Below, piece after piece: positions 45,008 through 58,732 of a stretch of 64,000 bases of DNA. The notes beneath the pieces are model-generated. The model worked only from the letters and a program-made list of their open reading frames with translations, made no database searches and had not been told where the DNA came from. The position numbers and the translations under genes were made by a program. Position 1 is the first letter of the stretch. Every line of letters begins with the position of its first letter. The stretch covers positions 3,038,001-3,102,000 of the forward strand of contig NC_085891.1 of NCBI RefSeq assembly GCF_035222375.1. The letters run 5' to 3'. The stretch is from Podospora pseudocomata. Taxonomy: Eukaryota; Ascomycota; Sordariomycetes; Sordariales; Podosporaceae.

Positions 45008-48000
45008 TTTGGATGAGGTGGAGGAGAAGTAATAGCAGGGCACGCGAGCTGTTGTGTAATGAAGAGGTCGAAGTCGAAATGGGGTTTTCAAAGAGGGGCG
45101 AGCAATAGAAGAAGAAAACGAGGTGAACGCCCTTTTACAAGCAGCAGCAGCAGCAGTGGTGTGTTGTTTTGCTGTTATTGTTGTCCTCAACGCAATTCGC
45201 TGGTGATGGCAGCCTTTTATACACAGCATTTGAGAGAAAGGGATTTAGAAAAAAAAAGAAAGAAAAAGACGGAATCAATAAAAAGAAGAAACAGCTGCTT
45301 GGGTGGTGGCTCGCTCTTTCACTCTCTCTTACGTTTTTGGCGGGGTAAAAACTGCTAGTTCTCCCTTTCAAGTCACAGCTTGCAGCTCGGAGGGCGGGGG
45401 AAGGAAGGTCAACATCATCACCCCACTGGCCTGATGGAGTCGGTAGCCGCGGTGGGGTTCCGTGGGGCCGGCGCGGGGGGGGGGGGAAGGGGAGAGGGTT
45501 GAGGGTTCCTTGTTGGATTTATCATGAAATATTGTCTGTGGAGGGTATTATATTTGATGCTTTTTTTCTCTCAATTGTTGAGCTTTGGATTTTGCTATTA
45601 GGTTAATGATGGGCTCAATAGGTATTTTGCTCTGGAAGCTTTCATCCCCAACCCGCCCGTCCCATCAAAAACCATACAACCAATCAAACACCCGGCATTA
45701 CCTACCCACCGTGCCTACGCATCCCCTCTCTCTCCCGCTTCCCCACTTCCTTTCACCTCTCCGCCGAACCACTACTCGGCACGAGAGCGGCCCGATGATC
45801 AACAGCAAGGACCGGGAAGCGTCTAAGCTATCCCGCCACTCCGTCTTCACCATCACCAAACAGGCAGCTCCGGAACTACCTACCACCACGACTTCCCAAA
45901 TCCAAAAACTCATGACAGGAGTTGAGCCTCAATCAGTCACCCTCACCGAATTGGATTACACGTAGGGTGACCCACCGCCTAGCCTAATACGGTTGACACG
46001 AGTGAGTGGGCAGGCAGGCCTGGGGAAGGTGTCTATCTGGCCGCCTGAATCTCGCCTCACCTTTTTTGCCTCGCCTCGCCTGGTCAGGCAAGATAGGGAG
46101 GGAGGCCTTGCAGCGGGCACGGGGTACAGCCATGATGCCAGCCCTACCAGGCACCAAGCAGGAGGGTCCTGCTCTTTTGTAATGTTAGCAAGTGGTGATT
46201 GGTTGGACGGCGGTGTTGTAGGTAGGCTGCCTCTTGTAGAGTTCGATAAAGGGATATGGCACGATAATGACTGTTGCGCTTCACAATCGCAGTGGAAAAA
46301 GAAAAGGCCTATTAGATCTACTTTAGTCATTTAAACACACCAGGTGGTCAGTCGCGTGGGCTGGTGAGAGGCCTTCTTGGTGATGACCACCTCGGAGGCT
46401 TGCATCTGCTTTGCTGTCAGTGTATCTTGTGCATTTCACACTCGCTTCGACTCTGTAAACACCTGCTGCATTTGGATGAGCACTTGAACTTCATTTGCAA
46501 AGTCCCATGCTTTGCATCTTGCAGTGTCCAAAAGCAAACATCTATTCTTATCTCCAAGCCCAGCACCATAGACACCTAGGCAACTTTCTAGAAGCGACTC
46601 ATTCTCAGTCCGATCCTTGGTTCAAAATCTGAAACGCTTCTTCTAGAGGCAAACATCCTTCCTGGAGCTAGTCTCGGGGTTTGCATCAACGAAAAGAGGT
46701 TTGTTTGCTTGTTATGTTTCTATTCTGGAGTATTACTTACCCTTCTTGCTGAGCAATTCCACCAGCAATTATTCCCGTCTGTTACCATGAGGCTCAACAT
46801 GATGTTGATGGTAAACAATCCCATGGCTAACCCAAAGTTGGTGGAAGCCTGGAGCTTCCAGTCCGGTTTCGTAGCTCGGTGTGACTCTCCTCCCATCATC
46901 ATCATCATCATCATCATCAGATGAGTAATACCGTCGCTTCAGAAGGGGGATTCGCTTCCAAGCTTTTTGGTCCACGTTGTCAGGTTACATCCTCTCCAGT
47001 TTTCCCGTCTTGTCTTTTCCTAGCCTGTGGCTTTTACATAGTGGGTAGTTGGTTGCATGGATGGGGATTTTGGCCTGTGTTTATAGTGCACAAATGTATC
47101 CAACATGGTGATCAGGCTGGAGAAAACCCTCGATACACCTAGTTCGAGCCCCGAGCTGAAATACATCTTCTATAGATATATATATATATATATATATCAA
47201 AAAGATGGAGCCACCTGCAACTTCTCCTCGTGTGAGGTGCCTGAAAAAGAAATAGCTGAAAGGCAAAAGCGGAATCTCCAAAAAAATTAGGGTTACGTCG
47301 CATATCACGAGCGCGCGCATCGCAGCAGCAGGACACATTCGCATGGCATGGCATGGCATAGCACCTGTCCATCGGGGGCAGTCCTCGTTCCTGGCGAAGA
47401 TCTATTTTCTCCTCCTTCTCCATCTGTCCGTTGTCAGCTTGTCAATTCATCCGGGCCGTCACTGGGTAGGTAGGCGAGGACGGGGGGAGCCAAGTTCAGG
47501 AAAGGTGTGGCGAGGTGTGATCTCCAGGTACAAAGTCGATTCCTACCCCCGTCCTCAAACTCCCAATTGAGTGATAGACCGTTTTTTTCTGGAATACGAT
47601 CGAATGGAAGCTGGTGTCTTGCAATCCAGGTCCCTGCCTTGAAGCCTCGCAAGTCTTGTTGGTGACATGCCAGGTAGTTTGAAGCAGCTGGATGTACTCC
47701 CAAGTACCTCAAAAAACCCCTGCTCACCTGGACCTTTGCCTTGCCTGCTCCGTCCCTTTGCCAACCCACCCGCCCCACTCTTCCCAAGTTTAAACTTATG
47801 ATCCCAGCATCTCGCGTTGCGTGGCTTTTCTCACCTTTTGGTCACCTCACCTCTCTCATGCTGTTGAACTAATCAGCCCGTTTTGCTTCGTACTCCGGAC
47901 CTTCCAGCGGTCCCATTTGCCCAGATGAAGGTGTTCAACACCATTCAGGGTTAGGGGTCGACATGCTTGGTAGATGCACCTCGCCAATCTCTACATCTCA

Positions 48001-51000
48001 TCTCCAATCACCACCACCACCACTCACCGTTTACATCGGCGAATTTCCCCCATCTTTTCCCCGTTACAATTTTTCATCCGAAATTTAAAATAAAATAAAA
48101 TTCAAATAAAAAAAATCCTCCCCCCAAAAAAACCAAAGAAAGAAAGGGAGGGATAGTGACGCGCCTTTGTCTTTCGTCTTTTCTTTTCTCCCTTACCCCT
48201 TCCCCCTTGTTCAATTAGCGGAGGATTTAGAGATGCGGATAGCAGATACGCGAAATATGACGTCCCAATCCCTACACACAGTGTGTGTTGCAAATATCCC
48301 CATGATAGATCAAATCTGCGACCATGATACCAACAAAGACACTCTGAACCGATCAAGGTAGAGAGAGAGAGAGAGCGGAAATAGGATTTGGCCCAAGCTC
48401 AACCTTCCCAGATCGAGCGAAGGGCTGCACAAACGATGACGATCCTTGGCGGGTGCGGGCGGCGGGCGATCAGACAAGGATTTTGTGTCAACTCCTTGTT
48501 GTCAACTCTCGGTCGAAAGCAACATTCTCCAGGAAATGTCATAGCTACCCGACATATCTGATGGGAAAGGGTTTGTCGTGGAAGATCCGGGGATGATGAT
48601 GGCTGCTGCTACCTTGTGAGGCGAAGGGGACCGTAGCCTTTTGGTTGTGGTGAAATGAGCGAGGATGATGATGCAGCAGTGTTGGACACTTCTGAACCAA
48701 GGCAAAAAGACCACCACATTTTCATTCATTTTTTTCGTTTTTTTTTTACTTTTTCTTTTTTTTTTTCTTTTTTCTTTTTTTTTACACTCTACAGATATTC
48801 TTCACCCACCTCCCGTACCTTGCAGCTATTCATTCTTATCATGTTTTCTTTTCATCCCCCTCGTACCTTGCAGCTAAAGTTCCGACCCATTTTGCACTCG
48901 TAGCTGAGTATCAGTGGCAACTATTCCCGCCTTTCTCCAGCAAATCTCTAGGTATTCCAACTTCCACATTCCACACTGTCTATTTCGATAGAAAAGCCAA
49001 TGTGGCAAAAAATATCTTTTTTGTAGGTGTGGTCTCTGCGGTCTCTGAGTGGGTGGTTGTGTGGCTCCAGCTCCGTCCCAACGCTGCAGGCTGGCACACC
49101 TCTTTTCTTGGCAACAAGAATCGCCGCAAAAAAAAAAAGAAAGGTACAGGTTATCAGTCGAGGAGGAAGTTTTTGGAATTATAGAGAGTTGGCTGTGCGC
49201 GAGGGTATTGCGTGTGAGGATGAGCTGGCTTGATCCCGGTCTTCCGGGTCGACTACCTGGATGGGATGAAGATGGGGGGGTTGTCTACGGTAGGGTATCT
49301 AGGAGGACAAAAGAGCGTGGGGGATCAGCGCGCAGGAAGGGATGGATAGTTGGTTGGGATGAAAGCCTATAGACTTGATTAAGAAAAAAGGTGCTGTTCA
49401 GATAAGAGCTGCTGCTGTCCTTGTTCTCATGAAAATGTACAACAAGTAAGGCTCGATGAGGTGAGTAAGTGAGACCTCACATGACCGCTTGTACAGATCG
49501 TGACTTTTTCTCTGTCCCTGACCCCAAAAGTCTGGGGGGGTGGTAGATGTCATGGCAGGCTAAATCACCTGTGACACGGGTTGTACAGAACCAACAAAAC
49601 TTACCTGTGTAAGGTGATGCTATAGCTAAGAAAACAAAAGGTTATTCTGCTTGAACTCGTGGTCTCTGCTACACACGGAAGACAGAGAGAGGCGGGGAAC
49701 GGGAGGATGTATGTGCGTTTTAATAGAGTGATTATGTGGGGAGATATATTGCGGATGTTGGAGAAAAACGGGAATGGATCATGGGGGACTGATTGGAGTT
49801 TGTAGGAGGAGATGCAATAGGGGATTCCTTTTATAGGCAGCTTTGGTCCTCTCTCGCGTTCGTATGATCATTGTAGAGCGATATGGCTTGGGAGAGAGGA
49901 GCTGGACGGAATGACGGTGGACGATGCAGCGTCACTCTGAAATGGTGAACAATGGCGTTGTCATTTGTCACTTGATCGCCCCACTTTTTGGGATGGTGCT
50001 TGAGCCCTTGTCAGCGAGAGAAAATGAGGGAGGGGGTTCAAGAGGCTTCGGATTCGAATTAAACAGAGGAAATCAAACATGTTTCTTCATTTTCAAGTTG
50101 ATATCGGTGTATCAGACTGGTCAATGGCTGCACATGGACCGAAACTGACAGATGCCTTTGAAAGGTGTTGTGCTTCAGATCTCGACGTTGGTCCAGTCGA
50201 TTGAGTTTAGCTCTCGTAGATCCTCAAGCGCAGACTGTGGGAATCCTGTCTGAAGAGAGACAGCGAGACTTGTGTGCACAGACCACCGTCAAGCTTTGTG
50301 GTTTTTTTTTAAATCAGCGGAGTCTTTGGTGGAGGGATACCCGCCTCTTTCATGGTCCCCACCAACCCCAGCGCACGAGGGCCTGAGAGAGTTTGATTGT
50401 CCAGCTTCGATGCCAAACCTCGCCTCGACGAAATGTCTTTGTTTATTTTCAATCAGAGAGGTTTACTCCTCACAGAGGCCCTCCCCCACGCTGAGGAAGC
50501 CGACGCGGGGTTCTGCTTCACCGTCCTCTCCCTCGCAAGCAAGCGTGAGCAAAAGCAGCCCAAGAGAGCTCCAAGAATCCGAAACGGGCTTGGTAGAGTG
50601 GGCGGCAGCGGCTGAGCAAGGGGGTCATCCTGGGCCCGGGCCCTTGGCCCTGGCACTTCCTCTTTCGATCTCAACAGCCGGGAGGCATTAGTTGGGCAGC
50701 ACCATGACTCCATGTAGGTGCGCACTCTAGGCTGTATGGAAAGAAGATGATGAACCACGGTTGCCCACCGAGAGCGCAGCGAGCTCTTGCGCTATCGGGG
50801 CCTTGTAGGGCAGCCGCAGCACGGGGGCGACGGGCGGGAGAGCTCGGTGCAAGGGCACGGCAACGCACGGCGGACGACCGACCGATCATCGCAAGGCGGT
50901 AGAGTCTGGAGAGCCTGCCTTGTCACGCCCGGATGACTGTGACAGTCATGCTTTCCACCGTCTACCGATGCTGGCCAACGGCGACAGCGAGGCCGTTGGT

Positions 51001-53046
51001 TGTACAGTCCCATACCGCTGCACTCAAGCGTACGTGACCACTTGTCAGCAGCTCATCGCTACTCGACAGACGAATCTGACAGAAATCCGCAATCGAAGCG
51101 TGAAATCTGACAATGGCTGAGGTGTTCGTTCGAGTTTCCTTGATCATGCACTTGGTTCCTCTCAAGACCATAGGGGAATTCCACGTTGTTGAACCTCGGA
51201 CCCGAACAGTTACGCAAGGTCCCGTCATAGGCCAAGCCCATCGCCTTCTCTGTCGTATAGAAAGCTCATCAAGAAGAATTCCCACTCGGGTAGTGCCCAT
51301 GAAAGTTCCAGAAAAGGAGGCCTATCTATCGATCTCTGGAGTTGTACACACACAGTAGGCTCTGGGGTTGGGGGCCGCGGGGGCCTAACCAGATACTCAC
51401 CTTGATTGAGTATTTGGCTTTTGATGGCTCATTGGCGGACGGTGCGCGGTGAGGTGGGTGAGGTGGGCTGGGCTCAATTTGCCTGTCTTTCTTGAACGGC
51501 CGCCGCCCTGGGCTCAAGTTGCTGTCTGCTGTCTGCTGTCTGCTGGCGAGATGATGAATTTCTCGGTGAATTGGGGGACTGGACTGATGTGCTCGGCAGC
51601 ACTGCAGCTTGTTCTCACTCGCTCTCTCGTCTTCATCTTGCGCTGCTGCCCCTGGTCGCTTTTGGGTTCCAGGTGCAGGGGGGGCGCCCGACGGTTTGTG
51701 GTGTAGGCGGGCAGGTAGACCCTCTTACCATCGAGGTATCGATGGAGTACCTGAGGTACTCGAGGTACTTGGCTCTCCCACCCCGGCCACGCCCGCCAGA
51801 CGTGCTTGGTTGCTGGGCTCTCGCTGCGATCGGCCCAACCCCTTTACTGTCACTGTCACTGTCACCATCTCGGCAGTGAAAGTTGAGGGTTTGCTTCATT
51901 ACTTCGAGTCCTCGCTTGTTGGTGGTGGAAGCAGAGCATTATCAGCTTCCGTTGAATTTGTCGCCAAGACCGTGACACCATGCTAGGTCGACCTGGGCGG
52001 GCGGTCATTGCTGTCTGCTCACGGGTGGCGGGGAGTGATCAGTCGTTTAGTCAGTTGAAGCCAAGATGGATGAGAATAATAGACATGAAAGCTATCGTCT
52101 TGAAAAAAAAAAGAGACAGAGAGACAGAGAGAAGAGAGACAGAGAGACAGAGAGACAGAGAGACAGAGAGAGAGAAAAGAAGCGCCAGACACCAGGCGCT
52201 AGAGACCCCTGCACCAAAGGTACCTCGCGAGTACCAAGGGTACCTGTTGGTACAGGCTGCCCTGGGGTTCCGCCTCCAACCAAGTAGCGTCTGACACCGG
52301 CGGGCAGAGCAGCCAGAGCCCATCGTAGTAGGCCCCACATCCCCATCCTTCCAGGTTCTTTTCTCCCTTCCCAACTTTCCATTCCCACTCCTGGGCACAC
52401 CACCGCCTGCCTCCCTCTTCTTCCGTGCCCACCACCGTTGCGTTGTCGCCAAACCTCAACCTCAACCTTCACTGAAGCTTTTCTCTCTCTTCCATTACCT
52501 ACCTTTTCATCATAGTATTGGAACTGCTCTCACCTAGCCACTCGGCCACTCAACCACCGTGTGTGTCTAATAATTGCAACAACTGAACTGCTAGGTGCTG
52601 CGTGCCGGCTCCGGAACCTCGTCCTCCACCTCTTTTTTTGGGCCGCTTCTCTCACGACGACGACACGACACGACCACGACCACAACGAACAGCAGCTTTG
52701 TTTCTGACCCTAGCTCACGCGCTCTCGGTCGCCCTCGACTTCTCTCACTGACATTCTGTTATTTGTGGGCTCCACGAGCGCCGAATTGATCTTGGTCAAC
52801 GTACACTGAGGGGATTTGTTTGGCGACATCTTGATCAAAGGCCTAACCGCTGTCGCCCCAGCGACACCGCCGCTTTGAACGCGCGCCGAAGCTTGCCATC
52901 GCCATCAAAGCCGTAGGTATATGGGAATCCGCCACGGTCAACATCCCAACACGCCGACGCTTGGCTCCGCAGCTGCCTCACCCTCTCGCCCCGGTGCGCT
53001 GCAGAAAAGGATAGCAAGGAGTTGATTCCACTACTCAACTGCGGCC
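45008..53046. other. 8-kb stretch without supported gene, with simple repeats
   Basis: No convincing protein or structural RNA gene was found in about 8 kb. Contents include an ATC run at 46899-46919, an AT run at 47177-47197, T-rich tracts at 48720-48785, and a GAGACA-type microsatellite at 52112-52175. GGTAC-rich inverted repeats occur at 51729-51775 and 52215-52255. The last 600 bases before MED15 are C/T-rich and probably its promoter and leader. Open frames here are short and overlap on both strands. Confidence 0.5.
52112..52175 (+). repeat. GAGACA-type microsatellite
   Basis: A run of GACAGAGA/GAGACAGA words spans about 64 bases after an A-rich tract, upstream of MED15. Confidence 0.9.
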
Positions 53047-53618
53047 ATGGCCGCCAACATACCGCCACAGATGGTTCCCAACCATATGATGCTGCTTCAG
53101 CAGCAGCAACAGCAGCAGCAGCGAGCCAAATCCCAACAGCAGCAGCAGCAAATCAACCAACTTGTTATGACCTATGTTGTCAATACGCAGCCTGAGGCCG
53201 CTCCAAACACATGGCAGAGTGCCATGTCTCATAACGAGCGATATGGAAAGACTCTGAACCTGTAAGTACTGGACTGTTGAGATGCAACTGAGTGCATGAC
53301 AAGCCTGGGTCACTAACGGGACTGCAGCGTCACAAACGTAATACTTGCCATGTCGACCGGCAATTTCACTGCTGTCTTTCAACACGCAACCGACTTCGAG
53401 AAAAAGGTTTGGCTGAGTTCTGAAAATAAGGTGAGCGCCACACGTCCCCTTCCAGTATATTCGTTGCACCGTTTGCATTTTTCTCTTTTTCTTTTTAGAC
53501 AGAAGCTCGGACTGTATTCTGACATTTTCCAGGCCATGTACGACAGGGCCTTGCAAGGTAAAATCGACGAGATGGTCGCACGCAGACAGGGCAACACGCA
53601 ACAGCTTCAGAACCAGCT

Positions 53619-53651
<33 letters not shown>

Positions 53652-56600
53652 GCATCATCAGCAGCAGCAGCAACGTCAGCAGCAGCATCAGCAGCAACAG
53701 ATGCTCATGAACCAGATGGCTGCTGCTCGAATGGGGCCGACCGGCCAGCCTGGATTTCCAGGCATGCAAAACCCGATGCAAGTTCCTCAAGGAACCCCAC
53801 AAGCCCAGCTTGGTATGGGCTTGGCTGGGAACCCTCAGAACAGGCCCGGGCAACCACCGTTCGGAATGCAGATGGGACAGCCTGCACGTCCTATGGGTCC
53901 CATGGGCCAACTGCAGCCTAATGAGATCAATGCCGTCAACGAGGTCGCGCAGAGGCTGATGAGCCAAGTTCCCGAACCCCAGAAAGCCCAAATGCGCCAG
54001 AAAATCATGGAGAACCTGGGCCCGCGTGCTGCTCAGTTCCACGGGGATGTACTCGTGTGGCATTTTCAGCAAGAGGCCCTGCGGCAAATGACTGCGAGCC
54101 GGCAGAGGCAAGCTCAAGCTCTTGGACAGCAACGAATGGCCAACGGAATGCCGCAGGGCCAACCAGGACAGATGAACCCGAACCAACTCATGATCAATCC
54201 ACTAGCACAGCAGCCAGTCATGCCGAATGGCCCGATGCTCGGCGCCAACATCGAAACTATACGGAACGAGCGTCAACAAGCTCTGCTCGCCCAGCAGCAG
54301 GGACAGATGGTTGTCCCGGCGAGCAACGGCCAGGCCAGAACTGTTACGCCAGGCCCGATGAACGGGATGCCGGGCGCTCAACCGAGCGTGAACCAAGCTT
54401 CTCGACCAATGCCGGCGGGACAGAATTTTGGCGTTCAGCAGCCTGGTGTTGCCCGAGGACCGATGATGGGACACCCGATGCAAGGACAACCGGGCGGTCT
54501 CGCCGGGCCCCCTACCACGTCTCAGAGTCCAGCCATGAACACGTTGAACGCGCCGATGCAGCAGCCGCCCGTTCCGATGGGGCATGTGGGGAGACAACCG
54601 CCCGTTAACCCAGGTAACCCGGCCATGGGCAGCTTGAACCCGCAATTCAGCCATCAGAACAACACACGACCGCCCTCGGCGATGCCAGGTGTCATGAACG
54701 GCGCGGCGCTGGCCGGAGGTCGAGGAATACCCGAAGGAGCAATGGGCAACTGGAATCAACAGCAACGGGCGGCCATGATGAGTGGTTTGTCGATGGGCAC
54801 ACCTGGCCAGATGCCCGGGGCACCGGAACAACTCCGAGCCGGCCAGATGAACATGGCGAATCAGGGACCGGGACCGAACGGGCCACCAAACCCAGCAGTG
54901 CAGGCCAAGATGTTGGAATACTTGCAAACCCCACACGGCAAGACGGCCATTGACAACATGGACATAGCGCCTGGTGTTTTCGGCATGCTTGCGAACAACG
55001 GAACGCATGTGGGGCCAAACATTAAGAAATGGTTTCAGCTCAAGGCCCTGGCAGTCAACAACCCGGCGCAACTGAACATGTTGCAGGCCGTCCAGCACAG
55101 GCAGTTCACAGTAATGTGGAACCAACAACAGAAGAGGCAGCAAGCAAACCAACCCCAAGGCAACCCCGGCGCTCCTTTCCAGCCGCCCCAGCTGCCCCCC
55201 GGCGAGGAATACCCCCCGCACGTCGCCCAGCTGACCCCGCAAGAGGTCCAGGCATTCATGAGCAGGAGTGCCAATCATGCGAACCAGAACCCGGCCATGG
55301 TCTCGGAGATACTTAGAAGATTGAAGTACACCGACTACGCCAAGAAGATCTGGGAGAAGCACAACAAGCAGCAGCAGCAGCAGCAGCAGCAGCAGGGAAT
55401 CAACAATGCCAATGCTGGCGGCCAAAAGGCTCCGTCACAGATAGTACCCCCAACACCCACCACACAACCAGGTGCCCCTCCGATGGCTCAGCCGAACATG
55501 CCGCCAAAGCCCTCGAGCACCCCGGTGGCTCCTCCAGCATCCACGCCGGCCAGACAGACGCCCAAGATTCCTCAACAACCGCAACCTCAACAGCAGTCAC
55601 AGCCGGCGCCGCAGTCACAGCAACAGCCGGGGCAACATGGACCGAACCCTTCCCCCGTGCCCGCCCCCAGGCACAACCTCAAGCGAAAGCCGGACGATTC
55701 CGAAGGTGCGGCCCAAGCGAACAATGCCGCTCAACGACCAGCGCCGGGACCTGGAGCTCAGACCAATATCCGTGCACCCCCACCGTTCAAGCCGCTTCCT
55801 GAGGAACAGGTTGTGGCCCTGGGGTCGCAGGAAAGGGCCGAGTATGATGCCACCTTGCGACTTCATCAGCGCATCACGGCCATCACCACGGAAGAACAGC
55901 TATTAGCCCAAGGGCAGAACGAGGTGCCGGTGCCCATGGACGCAGAACTATTGGGGAAAACCCGCAGGACGCTCCTGGGAGCATTGAGCACCATGAGAGG
56001 TGTAAGCGCGTGGTCGCAGGCATGGTTCTTCAAGACCAAGGACGAGGAACGTCTGAGGATTTTCCTTCGAGCAGTACGTATATCCGGATCGAGTCTCTGC
56101 ATCACGGGAGGCTGACTGACATGTCGTGTAGCGGCACAAACTTTACAGGCAGCTCGTTCCAAACAAGGACGCATCACAGCCGTCAACCATCTTGCGGCCC
56201 GTCCTCACCATTTCGCCCCAGGAACTCGACCAGATACAGCAGATGCTGAAGAACATGGCCACTGACATCAAGACCTATTGCGTACCTTCGCTTGGTCTGC
56301 AAAATAGCTGGAGTCAGGCGAACGGCGGGACGCCAACCCAGCGGCCCGCGCAAGCACCCACGCCTCTGAGCCAAGCCAATCTGGAGAAGCAGACACAGGC
56401 GTTGAAGCAGGCGCAGAACCGCACGGCCGCGAAGAACGTTGCCGCCCCGGCCGCTCCGACGACCACGCAGCCGCCTTTCTCGTTTGGGGCTCACAAGTCG
56501 CCGGCCGGCAATCCGGAATACCTGAGCGAGCCGCTTCTCACACGAGACGGGCTCCAGGCACCACCTGCCAGGAAGAAGCCCAAGACGGGAGCAAACCACA

Positions 56601-57496
56601 GCTCGCCGCCGGCCATTCAGCCGGGCACTGGCTCCCTGTCGCCCAACGTCAAGGCGCCCTCTCCCGTTGTCAGCCGGAAGCAGGAGCCGGCCAAGACGGC
56701 ACCCAAATTCATGTGTCCCGAACCCGGTTGCGAGCAAATGTCTGTGGGTTTCGAGAGCGAGGAAGCGCTTGGCATGCACAAGCAGGACGAGCACATCCGG
56801 CCATTCCAAGATCCTGTCGCCTTCATGCGGGAGAACATGGCTGCGGCACTGAAGCTTGACGAACAGGGCAGGCCCGTCTCGGCGCCGGCCATGGGTGGCA
56901 GTCTTTCCAAGCAAGGCCAGACACCCATGAGCAAGCCTGATCTGGCGGCGACGCCCATGTCTCGCGACGCGTCGATGAGACGACAGGGCAGTGCCGCGGG
57001 AGGACGGGAGAGCACGGCGACACCACGGATGGCGGCGAGCACACCCATGGCGCCGGTGGACGAGATGTGGGCGGGCACGACGATCGACCCGCAGAATCTG
57101 TTTGCCGGGCTGGGGCCCACGATAGACGCGACCACGGGCAACATGATGCACGAATTTGGGACGTACCGATCGATCACGCCCAACGACACGCCCGAGTCGA
57201 CGGCCAGCAAGGACAGCGGGGTTTCGGAGCCGAACAGCGACATCCTCGAGGGCACCGGGCTGGATATCAACTTGACGTTCCAGAACTTCAACGAGGATGT
57301 GCTGATGGACATGAACAGGATCAACATGGATTCGCTGGATAGTTTGGTGGACAGCGACCTGTACGGCCCGGGTGGTGGTTTTGGCGGCGGGCAGGAGGCG
57401 TACCAGTTCACCTTTGAAGACATGACGATGGGGAACGACTTTAGCAAGCCGTTTCAGTTTGACAACAGCGGGTACATGATGGATGCATCGGTTTAG
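53047..57496 (+). CDS. MED15: Mediator subunit MED15 (Gal11-type) with polyQ tracts
   Basis: Four exons: 53047-53261, 53328-53430, 53533-56073 and 56132-57496, encoding 1407 aa. The second intron is in frame. I chose the acceptor at 53532 because a CTGAC branch lies just before it and it restores KIX-like sequence (ENKAMYDRALQGKIDEM). An earlier acceptor at 53502 is also possible. The N-terminal region (about 30-120) resembles the MED15 KIX domain, which binds activators. Gln tracts from CAG/CAA runs occur at 53098-53121, 53608-53700 and 55366-55395. The middle is Met/Pro/Gly/Gln-rich. Residues 1148-1174 have a C2H2-like pattern (Cys1148, Cys1153, His1169, His1174). MED15 sits in the Mediator tail and connects activators to RNA polymerase II. 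Confidence 0.82.
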
Positions 57497-58732
57497 GTTC
57501 TGGATACCTAGGTGATGATGATGATGATGAAGCGGAGTGGCAGTTTTATATATATAATGTGCATGGGTACATGGTATATGGGAAAAGCTAGCAGGGTTGG
57601 TCTGGGCATTCACGAGAAGGGTAGTCTAATACCTCTTTTCTATTGGTTTTATTTTTTTCCTTGTCTCTCTTTCTCTCAGCGTCTCTTTATATGAGTGTTG
57701 CTGCGGTTTTGTTTTCGGGGCAGGGAGGGAGTTTGGTAATTGTGCGGATTGGGCTATACGGAAGCATTCTATATTTCTTATTTTTTTTCTCTGTCTCGCG
57801 GGTCGAATGGACGGTTTCTCAGGTCAGGCAGATAGGGTGATACCCCCCGTGAACTTGCTTTCTTTTTTTCTTTTTTTCTTTTTTTTCCAGTTTGTCTCTT
57901 GTTTTTTTCTTGTTTTTTTTGCATCGAGGTTGAAGAAAGATGGATGGATGGATGGATGGATGGATGGATGTATTTTGGGTGGATTTATTGGATGTATACG
58001 AATTGTATATTATACTAGTAAAAGGGGGGTTTTTGGGGGACATTGAATGAGAGATCAAAAGTATCACACCATATGACAATTTGTTTGGCATGTGTTGAAG
58101 TTCACATTGATGATGCTTGCTGCTGCTGCGGGGGCATCGGGAGTAGAGACGGGGGCGCGCCAATCCATGCAGGAAGACGCGATGATCCACTGTGGGCTGG
58201 GTGCCAAGGACTGGGGTCTTTTAGTTGACGTGGAGAATGAGATGTGAACAGGTTTATTGTATTCGGTGTGTGGATGGCAGTGAAAGGGGAACTGAATAAA
58301 CTGCTGCCTGATCAAGGCTTTTTTCCTCAGCAGTAATCTCAGTTCTTGAACGCGACGAGCTTTTTGTCACACCAAAGACAAGAGGTACGTACCCTCCTAG
58401 GTAGGTAGGTACCCGATGCTTCTCTTTAGGCGCCGCACAGTGGGGTTTTCGTTAGCTTTCGGGGGACAGGGGCTCACTAGTGTAGGTACTTACACCTTGT
58501 AGCTCACATTGTTCTTCAGCACCCACCTACCATCCACAAGCTTTAAACCGCGACTTGTGTGGTTTTTGGACGCGACTTTTGTGCCCCTCTCACTCACGTC
58601 CTACTTATTTACCTTTTGATCTCATTCCTGGTTTTCCCTTTCCTTTTCTCAACAGATACAAGACGCGTTAAAGGGATTTGGACGCGATTTTGCTTTCAAT
58701 ACCTTACTCGGGAGAAAAGATTGGTGATAGCA
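57497..58732. promoter_or_regulatory. MED15 3' flank and WHI5-like promoter with ACGCGW elements
   Basis: This contains an ATGG tetranucleotide run (57940-57970) and T-rich tracts near 57865-57920. A cluster of MCB-like sites lies upstream of the WHI5-like gene: ACGCGA at 58350 and 58570, ACGCGT at 58663 and ACGCGA at 58682. ACGCGT is the core bound by the fungal G1/S factor MBF. No gene is seen. Confidence 0.6.

Noticed and set aside
45585-45965. 126-codon plus-strand frame upstream of nothing recognisable
   Set aside because: Some of it looks protein-like, but the start is weak, no homologous family is recognised and no splice partners are visible.
47100-47160. tRNA-like B-box sequence (GTTCGAGCC)
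   Set aside because: No matching A box and no cloverleaf could be drawn around it.
53431-53532. Reading MED15 intron 2 as coding sequence
   Set aside because: It is in frame, but it has a GTGAGC donor, a T-rich tract, a CTGAC branch and a TTCCAG acceptor, and its translation breaks the KIX-like region.
54202-57613. Long minus-strand open frames (407 and 476 codons)
   Set aside because: They are antisense to MED15 and arise from its biased, repeat-rich codons; no family features.
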